NCBI RefSeq assembly: GCF_003591485.1
Contig: NZ_QZCF01000004.1
Coordinates: 186,001-250,000, forward strand
Length of the DNA stretch: 64,000 bases
Reading direction: 5' to 3'
Source of the DNA: Paenibacillus sp. 1011MAR3C5
GTDB taxonomy: Bacteria; Bacillota; Bacilli; Paenibacillales; Paenibacillaceae
Shown here: positions 1 through 7,945 of the stretch, piece by piece
Layout: every line of letters starts with the position of its first letter
Numbering within the stretch: position 1 is the first letter of the stretch
Program-made: the position numbers and the translations under genes
The notes under the pieces: model-generated
Told to the model about the DNA's origin: nothing
Database searches by the model: none
The model's input: the letters and a program-made list of their open reading frames with translations, nothing else

Positions 1-35
1 TCCAGTAATCAGCGTTAGCTATTATCTCTAAGTCG

Positions 36-84
36 CTCCCCCGAAGCGCCTTCTCTCATGAAGGCGCTCCGGGGGAGTTTTTTT
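36..84 (+). terminator. Rho-independent terminator of an upstream gene outside the window
   Basis: CTCCCCC (36-42) pairs with GGGGGAG (71-77), with an inner GCGCCTT/AAGGCGC stem, followed directly by a T8 run. It ends transcription arriving from the left edge and isolates the lacI-type gene that follows. Confidence 0.88.
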
Positions 85-190
85 GTTGCCTGTGTGGGGT
101 ATCGTACAGTCGTATCGTCTTATGCAGGCTGATCTTCCTTGTAGCTGGCCCCTCCTTCAGATGAAGGCTCATAGGGTACAGGGCAACATT

Positions 191-254
191 CCGTTTGCGG
201 CAATTTTTTTCGAAACAAAAAACATTTGCCGCAAACGGGTAGAAATGATATAAC
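191..254 (+). promoter_or_regulatory. Promoter with paired palindromes upstream of the LacI-type gene
   Basis: A sigma-A-like promoter is visible: TTGCCG (226-231), 17-bp spacer, TATAAC (249-254). A 13-bp inverted repeat, CCGTTTGCGGCAA (191-203) and TTGCCGCAAACGG (226-238), surrounds a T/A-rich centre. Each arm contains its own palindrome, TTGCGGCAA (195-203) and TTTGCCGCAAA (225-235), with centres 31 bp apart, about three helical turns. The right copy covers the -35 box, which fits autorepression by the adjacent regulator; that role is inferred. Confidence 0.55.
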
Positions 255-283
255 TAAGTTGAAGGGAAGGAGGCACTCAAATT

Positions 284-1318
284 TTGGTAAAGCTTAAGGA
301 TATTGCCGATCAGGTTGGCGTCTCGGTGTCTACGGTGTCCCGGGTCATCAATCACGATGTCAGCCGTTCGGTTAACGAAGATACGCGCAACAGAATATTG
401 GAGGCCGCGCACACGCTTGGCTATAAGACCAATAAACTAGGGAAAACCGCTAAAGGGAAACGCGATGCCGCCATGCCGGGGTTTCACGTCGGCTGCGTCG
501 TAGCCGTTCCTCAAAATAAATATAACCACCCTTATTTCTCCATTATATTGGAGGGAGTGGAACGCGGGTTGTCCTCACAGGGCTACCGGCTGGAGTTTAT
601 TCACAGCATGGCCACTGGCGACGATCTGAGCGACCTGCAACGGCTGGTGAAGGATCACGGCGTCGATGGCATGATTGTCGTGGAAGGCATTCAGCCCGAA
701 GCGTATCACTGGATCAAAAAAAATGTCCGCGCCGTCGTCGGCATCGATATCTCCGATCATGAAGTGCCCGTTATCGCATACGACCGTGTCGCTGCGGCCA
801 AAGCGGCTGTGGCGCATCTGATCGCCAAAGGCCATCGCGAGATCGGCTTTGTCGGAGGACCGGGCCGATACGGCGATATTCAGCGGGAGAAGCGGTTTCG
901 CGGCTTCCAGCACGCGATGGTCGAAGCGGGACTCGCCATTGATCCCGATTGGATTATTAACGTCAACTGGGATGTGTCTCAAAGCTATGAAAGGATGAAA
1001 GAAGCATTTTCCAGTCAAGGGAAACGTCCGACGGCGTTTTTTTGCGCCAGTGACATGATGGCGATCCCTGCGATGCGGGCTGCGACGGAGCAGCGGCTTC
1101 GCATCCCTGAAGATGTTGCTTTTTTCAGCGTCGACAACATTGAGCTGTCGCAGTTCACTTCGCCGCCGCTGACCACAATCCATGTGCCGAAGATGGAGAT
1201 GGGCATGATCGCGGCGGGTACGCTGCTCGATTATTTGAACCGGCGCTATACGATTCCCGTCAAGATTTGGGTGCCGCATGAGCTGAAGCTCCGCCACTCC
1301 ACGGGAGACCATTCTTAA
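284..1318 (+). CDS. LacI/GalR-family transcriptional regulator
   Basis: This 344-residue protein has the family's standard length and layout. The N-terminal helix-turn-helix is at about residues 3-50 (KLKDIADQVGVSVSTVSRVI), a hinge follows, and a periplasmic-binding-protein-like ligand domain runs from about 70 to 335. The start is a TTG at 284, placed by a GGGAAGGAGG ribosome site just upstream. The hinge and C-terminus resemble the EbgR/GanR galactoside group, so a sugar effector is likely, but the ligand cannot be read from sequence. It stands alone between two terminators with no sugar genes beside it, so its targets lie elsewhere or to the left of the window. The palindromes in its own promoter suggest autoregulation. 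Confidence 0.9.
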   Translation: MVKLKDIADQVGVSVSTVSRVINHDVSRSVNEDTRNRILEAAHTLGYKTNKLGKTAKGKRDAAMPGFHVGCVVAVPQNKYNHPYFSIILEGVERGLSSQGYRLEFIHSMATGDDLSDLQRLVKDHGVDGMIVVEGIQPEAYHWIKKNVRAVVGIDISDHEVPVIAYDRVAAAKAAVAHLIAKGHREIGFVGGPGRYGDIQREKRFRGFQHAMVEAGLAIDPDWIINVNWDVSQSYERMKEAFSSQGKRPTAFFCASDMMAIPAMRAATEQRLRIPEDVAFFSVDNIELSQFTSPPLTTIHVPKMEMGMIAAGTLLDYLNRRYTIPVKIWVPHELKLRHSTGDHS

Positions 1319-1341
1319 CTGGCAATAGCCCGGCTTTCATG

Positions 1342-1383
1342 AAGTCTCGTTCTCTTGCAGATTGCAAGGGACGGGACTTTTTT
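1342..1383 (+). terminator. Terminator after the LacI-type gene
   Basis: An imperfect stem between AAGTCTCGTTCTCTTGCA (1342-1359) and TGCAAGGGACGGGACTT (1363-1379) is followed by T6. It separates the regulator from the polyketide cluster. Confidence 0.85.
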
Positions 1384-1493
1384 GCGTTCCTTGGCCCAAA
1401 TTTTATTTGAATAGCGATTCAGTTTCCTATGGCAGCCGCCTTTCTTCATAATCCCGTCCAAGCCCGAATATACTTTCCTTAACAGGCGGCTTG

Positions 1494-1510
1494 TCTGACG
1501 GTCAGTCAGA
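1494..1510 (+). promoter_or_regulatory. Nested palindrome upstream of the type III PKS gene
   Basis: CTGACGGTCAG (1495-1505) is a palindrome around a single central base, and TCTGAC/GTCAGA (1494-1499 and 1505-1510) forms a second, overlapping inverted repeat. The shape is typical of TetR-family operators. It lies 44 bp before the ATG at 1554, where a repressor could block the polyketide operon. No TetR gene lies nearby, so the regulator is unknown. Confidence 0.4.
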
Positions 1511-1553
1511 TTGGGGGACAAGTCTGATTATAGAGGGGAAGAGGGATGCAATA

Positions 1554-2735
1554 ATGAATATAGAACAATCGAGCGCGGCAATATTGGGACTGGGGACGGC
1601 TGTACCGCCCTATCGAATGGATCAGGAGAATACGTCCCGCAGGCTGACGGAGGCGCTGGCAGATGCCGGGCATTCCAATTCCAGCCGGTGGGCAAAGCGA
1701 ATATTTCGGCAGTGCGGTGTCGAAAGCCGCTATACCTGCGAGCCGAACTTGCTGGAACCCGCATCAAGCTGCAGGTACTTTCCAAGTGCGAACGGACAAG
1801 CGGAGGTGCCTTCGACCAGCGGGCGCATGGCGGTGTACAAGCGGGCATCCGTTCCGCTTGCGGCGGAGGCAGCGGTGAAGGCGCTGGCGGATAGCGGTAC
1901 GCATCCGGAGGCGATTACCCATTTGATTACAGTGAGCTGTACAGGGCAATTCCTCCCAGGATTGGACGCTGCGCTAATGGGGGAGCTGGGGCTCCGTCCG
2001 ACCGTTGCGCGGGTACCGCTTACGTTCCTTGGCTGCGCTGCGGGACTGAAGGCGGTCTGCTTGTCCAAGGGGCTTGTTGCGAATCAGAAGGATGCAAGGG
2101 CGCTGGTCGTATGTGTGGAGCTATGCACGCTTCATATTCAGCCGTCCAGCGATCGTGAGGCTCTCTATGGCGCATCCTTCTTCGGGGATGGCGCTTCCGC
2201 CTGCGTAGTCGGGAGACCGGAGGAGCATCACCGGGACGTCTTCCTGCTGGGAGACGAGAGATCGGTATTGCTGCCCGGCAGCGCAGGGGAGATGATCTGG
2301 GAGGTGGGCAACCACGGGTTCGATCTGTACCTGTCGCCATCGATCCCCCGGCTGATCGGTGAGCATGTTCCGGCCGAAGTTGATCATCTGCTGGAGGGGG
2401 TTCCAAAGCCGGAGTTATGGGCTATTCATCCCGGCGGCAGAGGCATTGTCGACATCATGCAGGAGACGTTCGCGCTGAGTGATGCCCAGATCTCCGCCAG
2501 CCGAACGATATTGCGGAATTACGGCAATATGTCCTCGGCTACGATTCTGTTTGTGTTGAGCGAGATGAAGCGAACGCTCCGCGAAGAGGAGTCTGGATAC
2601 AAGGAGGGCGTGGCGCTTGCCTTCGGCCCCGGTGTAACTGCAGAGATGATCCGCATCACTTATTTGCCAACTCCGCATGGTCGCAAGGCGGGAGGTTCGT
2701 TACAAAGCGCTCCAGAGGCTGATGCTTATGCTTAA
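1554..2735 (+). CDS. Type III polyketide synthase (chalcone/stilbene synthase family)
   Basis: The enzyme condenses a starter acyl-CoA with malonyl-CoA without an acyl carrier protein. From the ATG at 1554, preceded by GAGGGGAAGAGGG, it is 393 residues, normal for the family; an in-frame TTG at 1491 lacks a good ribosome site. The catalytic triad is visible: Cys129 in TVSCTGQFLPG, His292 in IHPGGRG and Asn325 in NYGNMSSAT. It heads an operon whose second gene overlaps its stop codon, followed by an FAD enzyme. The pathway therefore probably makes a polyketide (alkyl-pyrone, resorcinol or similar) that is methylated and oxidised or reduced. The product and starter unit cannot be deduced. Bacillus BcsA is the nearest known functional type. 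Confidence 0.9.
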   Translation: MNIEQSSAAILGLGTAVPPYRMDQENTSRRLTEALADAGHSNSSRWAKRIFRQCGVESRYTCEPNLLEPASSCRYFPSANGQAEVPSTSGRMAVYKRASVPLAAEAAVKALADSGTHPEAITHLITVSCTGQFLPGLDAALMGELGLRPTVARVPLTFLGCAAGLKAVCLSKGLVANQKDARALVVCVELCTLHIQPSSDREALYGASFFGDGASACVVGRPEEHHRDVFLLGDERSVLLPGSAGEMIWEVGNHGFDLYLSPSIPRLIGEHVPAEVDHLLEGVPKPELWAIHPGGRGIVDIMQETFALSDAQISASRTILRNYGNMSSATILFVLSEMKRTLREEESGYKEGVALAFGPGVTAEMIRITYLPTPHGRKAGGSLQSAPEADAYA

Positions 2736-3465
2736 AGCCCTTCAGAACCGGGAATTGAAGCCTGAATACATGGACGATACGACACAGGGGGGACCGGAGC
2801 TGCAAGAAGCGCTGGTTCATCTGCGCCGACTGAACCGTCTGTTCGGCGCGGCTTCTCCGACCCTATACGGCGTGAAGCGATTGTGGAAGGCAGCGGGCTC
2901 TCCCAAGGAGCTGTCGATTCTGGATATCGGGGCCGGCTCGGGAGATGTGAACAGGAAGCTTCTCCAATGGGCGCTGGAGGAGGGCGTGCGCCTTAATGTG
3001 ACGCTTGTCGATACGACCAAGGAAGCGGTGAAGGAGGCGAGCCTGTACTATTGGAACGAGTCGCGGGTCCGTGTATGCCAAGGCGATCTGTTCGAGCTGG
3101 AGACCGATTCGGCAGATGTGGTCACGGGCACCCAATTCCTGCATCACTTCACAGGAGATGAGCTGGAGCAGGCAGTCAGACAGATGATGAAGGCTTCGCG
3201 AATTGGCGTTGTCATTAATGATATTCACCGGCATTCCGTGCCATGGACAGCCGTATGGCTGGCGACCCGGTTGATCTCGCGCAATCCTTACATTCGGCAC
3301 GACGGACCGCTGTCGGTAGCCAAAGGGTTCCGGGGGGAGGACTGGGGGAAGCTGCGGAAGGCGTTATCGCTTGCTCCTTCGGACTTCAAGTATGTCTGGC
3401 GGCCGTTGTTCCGGTATTCGGTCATGATCAGGAAGGCCGGCGACACGCATCAAGCGAGGTGGTGA
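2728..3465 (+). CDS. Class I SAM-dependent methyltransferase of the PKS operon
   Basis: Motif I for S-adenosylmethionine binding is clear (ILDIGAGSGDV, about residues 55-65), followed by an acidic motif (VTLVDTTKEA) and QFLHHF in the motif-IV region. The chosen ATG at 2728 overlaps the PKS stop (TAA 2733-2735) and follows an AGAGG at 2714-2718, implying translational coupling. ATGs at 2722 and 2677 are alternatives. The product is about 245 residues. Its position makes methylation of the polyketide the likely job. UbiE-like and small-molecule methyltransferases share this fold, so substrate and C- versus O-methylation are unknown. Confidence 0.82.
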   Translation: MLKALQNRELKPEYMDDTTQGGPELQEALVHLRRLNRLFGAASPTLYGVKRLWKAAGSPKELSILDIGAGSGDVNRKLLQWALEEGVRLNVTLVDTTKEAVKEASLYYWNESRVRVCQGDLFELETDSADVVTGTQFLHHFTGDELEQAVRQMMKASRIGVVINDIHRHSVPWTAVWLATRLISRNPYIRHDGPLSVAKGFRGEDWGKLRKALSLAPSDFKYVWRPLFRYSVMIRKAGDTHQARW

Positions 3466-3468
3466 CCT

Positions 3469-4692
3469 ATGACGACGATCTATGATGTCGCAGTGCTTGG
3501 CGCCGGAGTGGCAGGCAGCGCGGCGGCGAAGTCGCTTGCCTCGCAAGGCTGGAACACCGTCTTGCTGGATCGGCAGCGATTCCCGAGGCATAAGGTATGC
3601 GGAGAATTTCTGTCTCCGGAATCCCAGGAGACGCTCTCCCGTCTCGGGCTGCTGGATGCAGTGCATGCGCTGTCGCCCAGTGTAATAACCAGTACGAGTC
3701 TGTATCTGGAAAGTGGGGGCGTTATTCGGCTTCCGCTCCCGGGTGCTGCGCTGGGCATAAGCCGCTATAGGCTGGATGCCTGCTTTCATCAGGAGGCTGC
3801 TGCGGCGGGCGCCTGTATTCGGGAAGGCGTAACGGTCCTGTCGGCGGAGCTGCAGGATGGGCGCTATTCGCTGACGTTGCGAAGCGGAGGCCAAACAGAA
3901 GTGCTGCGGGCGCGTGCTGTTATCGCGGCTTGGGGCGGAGCGGGACTTGCCGGAGAGTTGCTTGCTGGACGCGATCTTTCCGGTGAACGGAGAGGTGTAG
4001 GAATCGCGCCATTCGTTCGAAGAGAGGCAGTGCGCCAATCTCCGCAAGTGCCGGGTCTTGTCGGCGTAAAGATGCATTACCGGATTGCAGACTCCGCTCC
4101 GCACAGCGTACAGGAGAATAATGCGGTTGAGCTGTATTTCTTTCGCGGGGGGTATGCGGGACTTAACCGGGTAGAGGACGGCAAAGTGAATATTGCGGCC
4201 TTGCTTAATCGCGGAGACATACCGGCGAAGAGCCGCTCCGTATCCGCGATGCTGGAGGAAGCGGTCTCCCGCCATTCCGCTCTTCAAGAACGAATCGCGG
4301 GGCTCGTTGCGCTCCCCGACACAGCAGCGGCTGTATCTCCGGTCCGAATCAGCATGCGGCCCGTGGCTTGGAGCGGTTTTCCGCTGATCGGCGATGCTGT
4401 TTGCCGGATACCGCCGCTATGCGGAGACGGCATGTCGATGGCGCTGCGTTCCGCCGAGCTTTGCTCCGCTTCCGCGGATCGGTATTTGCGCGGCGAGCTA
4501 TTGCTCGGCGATTGGGAACGCGAATATAAAGCGGCGATTATGCGGGAATTCAGCAAGCCGCTGCGCTGGGGACGATTCGCAGAATCTCTGCTCAGCTCCG
4601 CCCTTCTGTCCCGCGCGCTGCCTGCGCTTGCAAGACTGGCCCCGCGGGCGGCGAGAGGCATGATTCAAGCGACGAGATTACACGTCCGTTAA
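3469..4692 (+). CDS. FAD-dependent oxidoreductase (geranylgeranyl-reductase-like) of the PKS operon
   Basis: This 407-residue flavoprotein has an N-terminal dinucleotide-binding motif (GAGVAG, residues 11-16), a CGEFLSPE segment near residue 45 and a second FAD motif near the C-terminus (GDAVCRIPPLCGDGMSMAL). This is the layout of the group that includes geranylgeranyl reductases and aromatic hydroxylases. The ATG at 3469 lies 3 bp after the methyltransferase stop, with GAGGTGGTG as ribosome site, so it is cotranscribed. It probably oxidises or reduces the methylated polyketide. No terminator is visible after it; the next element is the T-box promoter. Confidence 0.85.
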   Translation: MTTIYDVAVLGAGVAGSAAAKSLASQGWNTVLLDRQRFPRHKVCGEFLSPESQETLSRLGLLDAVHALSPSVITSTSLYLESGGVIRLPLPGAALGISRYRLDACFHQEAAAAGACIREGVTVLSAELQDGRYSLTLRSGGQTEVLRARAVIAAWGGAGLAGELLAGRDLSGERRGVGIAPFVRREAVRQSPQVPGLVGVKMHYRIADSAPHSVQENNAVELYFFRGGYAGLNRVEDGKVNIAALLNRGDIPAKSRSVSAMLEEAVSRHSALQERIAGLVALPDTAAAVSPVRISMRPVAWSGFPLIGDAVCRIPPLCGDGMSMALRSAELCSASADRYLRGELLLGDWEREYKAAIMREFSKPLRWGRFAESLLSSALLSRALPALARLAPRAARGMIQATRLHVR

Positions 4693-4721
4693 CGGGTACG
4701 AAACTTTTTGCAAAAAGGCGG

Positions 4722-4751
4722 TTTACAACCAATGGGTTGATCTGGTAGAGT
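4722..4751 (+). promoter_or_regulatory. Candidate promoter of the T-box transcript
   Basis: TTTACA (4722-4727) and TAGAGT (4746-4751) with an 18-bp spacer sit just before the first conserved T-box stem I sequences. Confidence 0.45.
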
Positions 4752-4757
4752 ATCAAA

Positions 4758-5047
4758 AATGCAATGACGAGAAGAGTAAGCCTTCATGTCCCTGTACAGA
4801 GAGCTCCCCCTTGCTGAAAAGGAGTCGTCGGACATATGGCTGAACCAAGCCTCTGAGCGGCACATTGGAACGGGTGCGACCAGCCCCGGGATGGTGTGAC
4901 GGGTGCTCCCGTTACAGGGCTAGAGTATAAGCATGTTTCATGCCGTACTTGAAGAGGCCGGCTTGGCGACAGGCTGGCGAATATGGGGTGGCACCGCGAT
5001 GATCAATCTCGCCCCCAAGACCAAAGTCTTGGGGGTGGGATTTTTTT
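4758..5047 (+). promoter_or_regulatory. T-box leader (tRNA-sensing riboswitch) of the MFS gene
   Basis: Conserved T-box elements occur in order: the stem I base AATGACGAGAAGAGTAAG (from about 4762), AGAGAGCTC on the distal 5' side (about 4799), CTCTGAGC on the 3' side (about 4852), and the T-box proper GGGTGGCACCGCG (4986-4998). A strong terminator follows: CCCCCAAGAC (5012-5021) with GTCTTGGGGG (5026-5035) and T7. The T-box bulge UGGC predicts a tRNA with discriminator base G. The specifier lies in TGAACCAAGC just before CTCTGAGC, but the exact triplet is ambiguous (AAC, AGC, ACC, CCA and GAA are all contained), so the amino acid is not assigned. Uncharged tRNA should antiterminate the MFS gene. 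Confidence 0.93.
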
Positions 5048-5083
5048 GTTGTTGATCATCATGAGGTGAAGGGAGCCACAACT

Positions 5084-6388
5084 ATGAAAAGGAATGTTTG
5101 GTTGGCAAAGTGGAAGTATCCGTCCATTCTATTATTCGGCATAGGCGTATCCAATGTCGGGGGATGGATCTATTTTATCGCGCTGAATCTGATCGTGTAC
5201 GATATGACACAGTCCGCTCTGGCGGTATCCGTGCTCTATTTGATCCGTCCGTTGTCTACGCTGGCTAGCAATCTATGGGCGGGAAGTCTCATAGATCGGA
5301 CAAACAAGCGCAGCTTGATGGCGATTTTGGATGTAATAAGGGCAGTGCTGATCGTTCTTCTGCCCCTCTATTCGTCTATCTGGTATATGTACGTCCTGGT
5401 GTTCTTTATTCAAATGGCGAGCTCCGTATTCGGTCCGACCTCCAGCACGTATATCACGATGCTGATTCCGCCTGAGCAAAGACCGCGCTTCAACTCGCTG
5501 AACGCGCTGATCGGCTCCGGCGCCTTCTTAATCGGACCGGCTATTGCCGGACTGCTATTTCTTGCAGGCTCTCCGGTTATGGCGATCTATATCAACGCCG
5601 CCGCGATGTTTTTGTCCGGGCTGATTACGCTTCTTATGCCGAATTTGGAGAAGGACGCATTTGTCCAAGGGGACAGCGGCAAACTGGAATGGTCCGTGAT
5701 CAAGGCGGACTGGGTAACCGTGCTTCGATTCTATCGCTCGCATGTATACGTTACGGCTGTATGCCTATTATTCGGTGCTATCATGATGGTCATGGCTTCG
5801 GCTGTTGATTCGCTGGAGGCGGTTTTTGCCTTGACGGTGCTGAGCTTGTCGGAGAGCAGCTATGGCTTGCTGGTGAGCGTCTCCGGAGCGGGTATTATTG
5901 CAGGCGCTTTGGTCAATACAGCGGTGGCGGCCAGAGCGCCGACAGCAGCATTGATTGGACTCGGCGTGCTTGGCGTGAGCGGGGGGTACTTGCTGTATGC
6001 GACCTCCTCTGCATTTGGGATGGCGGCGGCTGGATTTTTTGTTCTTGCGTTTTTTATCGCATTCGCCAATGCGGGTTTTGCGACATTCTACCAAAACAAC
6101 ATTCCGTCCCGGATGATGGGCCGGTTCGGCAGCATGAACGGCTTTATTGAAGCTATCTTGATTATAATAACGACAGCAGTGCTCGGTTTATGGGCGGAGT
6201 GGGGATCGCTTCAAGCGGCAGTCATTGCCGGTGTAATCGTAATGGCTTTATTGAGTTTTGCCTTAGGAGCGGTGCTTTTGCGTAAAGTCATTATTGTACA
6301 AAAAGCAACCGGTACAGGCATTTCCGTGCAACAAGGCACAGCCTATACTACAATAGAGACAAGTCGCGAGTCGGGACCGGAGCAATAG
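5084..6388 (+). CDS. MFS transporter under T-box control
   Basis: A 434-residue major facilitator with about 12 hydrophobic segments and the loop 2-3 signature LIDRTNKRSLMAILD near residue 75. It belongs to the EntS/MFS_1-like group often annotated as exporters. The ATG at 5084 is favoured over a GTG at 5066 because of GAGGTGAAGGGAG spacing. The T-box immediately upstream means expression rises when one amino acid's tRNA is uncharged. That predicts transport of an amino acid, a precursor, or an antimetabolite that blocks charging. It is the only gene between the leader and a separately initiated dehydrogenase 72 bp downstream. Confidence 0.88.
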   Translation: MKRNVWLAKWKYPSILLFGIGVSNVGGWIYFIALNLIVYDMTQSALAVSVLYLIRPLSTLASNLWAGSLIDRTNKRSLMAILDVIRAVLIVLLPLYSSIWYMYVLVFFIQMASSVFGPTSSTYITMLIPPEQRPRFNSLNALIGSGAFLIGPAIAGLLFLAGSPVMAIYINAAAMFLSGLITLLMPNLEKDAFVQGDSGKLEWSVIKADWVTVLRFYRSHVYVTAVCLLFGAIMMVMASAVDSLEAVFALTVLSLSESSYGLLVSVSGAGIIAGALVNTAVAARAPTAALIGLGVLGVSGGYLLYATSSAFGMAAAGFFVLAFFIAFANAGFATFYQNNIPSRMMGRFGSMNGFIEAILIIITTAVLGLWAEWGSLQAAVIAGVIVMALLSFALGAVLLRKVIIVQKATGTGISVQQGTAYTTIETSRESGPEQ

Positions 6389-6460
6389 GCTGGTGCAGGA
6401 TGGGTCTGGCGCTCGCGCGGGGATTGACGCAAGACAACATCAATCGAGGAGGGATTGCGG

Positions 6461-7579
6461 TTGGCTGAGCAGGAGCAAGTGAAAATAGGATTGGTCGGAG
6501 CAAGCTGGTTTGCTGACCTGTGGTATTTGCCGGTCGTTCAGATGCATCCGAATGCGGAGCTGTATGCGATATGCAGCGAAGGCGGCGGCAGCGCGAGACG
6601 GATGGCGGACAAATACGGCATTCCGCATGTGTTCGGCTCTTATGAGGAGATGCTGGAGCAAGCGGGACTTGACGGTGTATGTATCATTACGCCCAACGAT
6701 GTGCATGTGACGATCGCGGAGGCCGCTATGAATCGGGGTATTCACGTGATGAGCGAGAAGCCTCTGGCACTTAATCTGAACGAAGCGGAGCAAATGCTTC
6801 GAACAGCACAGAGCAGCGGCGTTATCCATGGCGTTAATTTTACGTATAGGGAACATCCCGGGGTGCGCCGGATTAGGGCGCTGGTGGAGGAAGGTCTAAT
6901 CGGCCGGCTGCAATCTGGACATTTCGAATATACAGGGGACTATGGCGTCGCCGGTCCTCCAGGCTGGAGAGGCTCGATTGCGAAGGGCGGCATAGGCGGC
7001 GTACTCGCGGACCTGGGCTCCCACCTGATCGATCTGGCGCAATATGTTACCGGAGACGGCCTGTCTGAGGTTAGTGCGGATGCCGCGTTCAAGCATCGGG
7101 ATGTGAACCCCGATGCGGCGGCGGATGCCGTCATCTTCTTGGCCCGCTCTTTGCAGGGCGCTCAACATACGTTCCGCACAAGCTGGATTGAGCATCAAGG
7201 AACGAAGGGGCAGACGATCCGCATACATCTGATCGGCGAGCTGGGCATAATCGAATTTGCCGTGAGCCATCTGGGCTCCGCGCTATCGTATACGCTTCAT
7301 GAGGGCGGCAAGAGAGTTATCGATCTTCAGCAGAATGGCCTTCCCGCCTGGAATGAAGACGACCCTTCCTCGGAGACGAGCTTCAGGCCTTGGCGTCTGA
7401 CGGACCGCAATGAGGTATGGAAGTGGATCGACCGTATCATCGACCGGAAGGATGGTACGGCGGCAGCATCAGTCGATGCGCCTACCTTTGCCGACGGATA
7501 TTACGCACAGTCTGTTATGGAGGCCGTCATGCAGGCGGCGGAAGAACGGCGCTGGGTACCGGTTCGATCGATGGAATAG
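6461..7579 (+). CDS. Gfo/Idh/MocA-family NAD(P)-dependent oxidoreductase
   Basis: The N-terminal Rossmann motif (GLVGASWFADLWYLP), the EKPLAL motif around residue 100 and the C-terminal alpha/beta domain (LADLGSHLIDLAQY, about 185-200) define this sugar/inositol-type dehydrogenase family. The start is a TTG at 6461, with GAGGAGGG seven bases upstream; a TTG at 6455 is too close to that site. The product is about 372 residues, the usual length. The substrate cannot be read, because members act on many sugars, cyclitols and amino sugars. It follows the T-box MFS gene by 72 bp without a terminator, so read-through cotranscription is possible. A terminator follows it. Confidence 0.88.
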   Translation: MAEQEQVKIGLVGASWFADLWYLPVVQMHPNAELYAICSEGGGSARRMADKYGIPHVFGSYEEMLEQAGLDGVCIITPNDVHVTIAEAAMNRGIHVMSEKPLALNLNEAEQMLRTAQSSGVIHGVNFTYREHPGVRRIRALVEEGLIGRLQSGHFEYTGDYGVAGPPGWRGSIAKGGIGGVLADLGSHLIDLAQYVTGDGLSEVSADAAFKHRDVNPDAAADAVIFLARSLQGAQHTFRTSWIEHQGTKGQTIRIHLIGELGIIEFAVSHLGSALSYTLHEGGKRVIDLQQNGLPAWNEDDPSSETSFRPWRLTDRNEVWKWIDRIIDRKDGTAAASVDAPTFADGYYAQSVMEAVMQAAEERRWVPVRSME

Positions 7580-7609
7580 AACAGCATGCGAATAATTGTT
7601 ATAGTGGAG

Positions 7610-7652
7610 AGCCTTGAACCCTATATACCAATAGGTGATTCAAGGCTTTTTA
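7610..7652 (+). terminator. Terminator after the Gfo/Idh/MocA gene
   Basis: AGCCTTGAA (7610-7618) pairs with TTCAAGGCT (7639-7647), with an inner CCTAT/ATAGG stem, followed by T-rich sequence. Confidence 0.85.
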
Positions 7653-7767
7653 CTATTTAGAAGGAACACACATAAGTCTAGCGCGCAAGTCAGGTCGTTT
7701 TTTTAGTTATAGCGAAAAAGGACCATACTGAAAGACATAAATAACAACGATTAAACGCAACATTAAA

Positions 7768-7824
7768 ATAGGGTACGGGGGTATTGTAATTTTTATTGAC
7801 TAATATAGGGGGGCGGGGTATAAT
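7768..7824 (+). promoter_or_regulatory. copA promoter with two G-rich CsoR-like repeats
   Basis: A near-consensus sigma-A promoter, TTGACT (7796-7801), 17 bp, TATAAT (7819-7824), drives copA. The motif ATAGGG-N4-GGGGTAT occurs twice, at 7768-7784 and 7805-7821, 37 bp apart. The second copy fills the spacer and the -10 box. The GGGGTAT half matches the known half-site of CsoR copper-repressor operators; the left half is not its mirror image, so assignment to CsoR is tentative. The leader at 7825-7945 shows no riboswitch I recognise. Confidence 0.55.
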
Positions 7825-7945
7825 GATGATGTCGACAGAAAATGAATTGTTCCTTATCAGCCCCGCTTAGGAGCGAAAGCCAGTGTGAAGCTGTGAGGGA
7901 AGAGACAGACCTTATAACCGATCAAGAAGCATAGGAGTGTTCAAT

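Noticed and set aside
3364..4287. 307-codon minus-strand open frame
   Set aside because: It is antisense to the FAD oxidoreductase, with no ribosome site and low-complexity basic composition.
4686..4695. Palindrome CCGTTAACGG at the FAD oxidoreductase stop codon
   Set aside because: It is short, contains the stop codon and is not followed by a T-tract, so it is not a convincing terminator or operator.
7825..7945. Riboswitch in the 120-nt copA leader
   Set aside because: I compared it by eye with manganese (yybP-ykoY), fluoride and NiCo types and found no conserved core. The promoter repeats explain regulation better.
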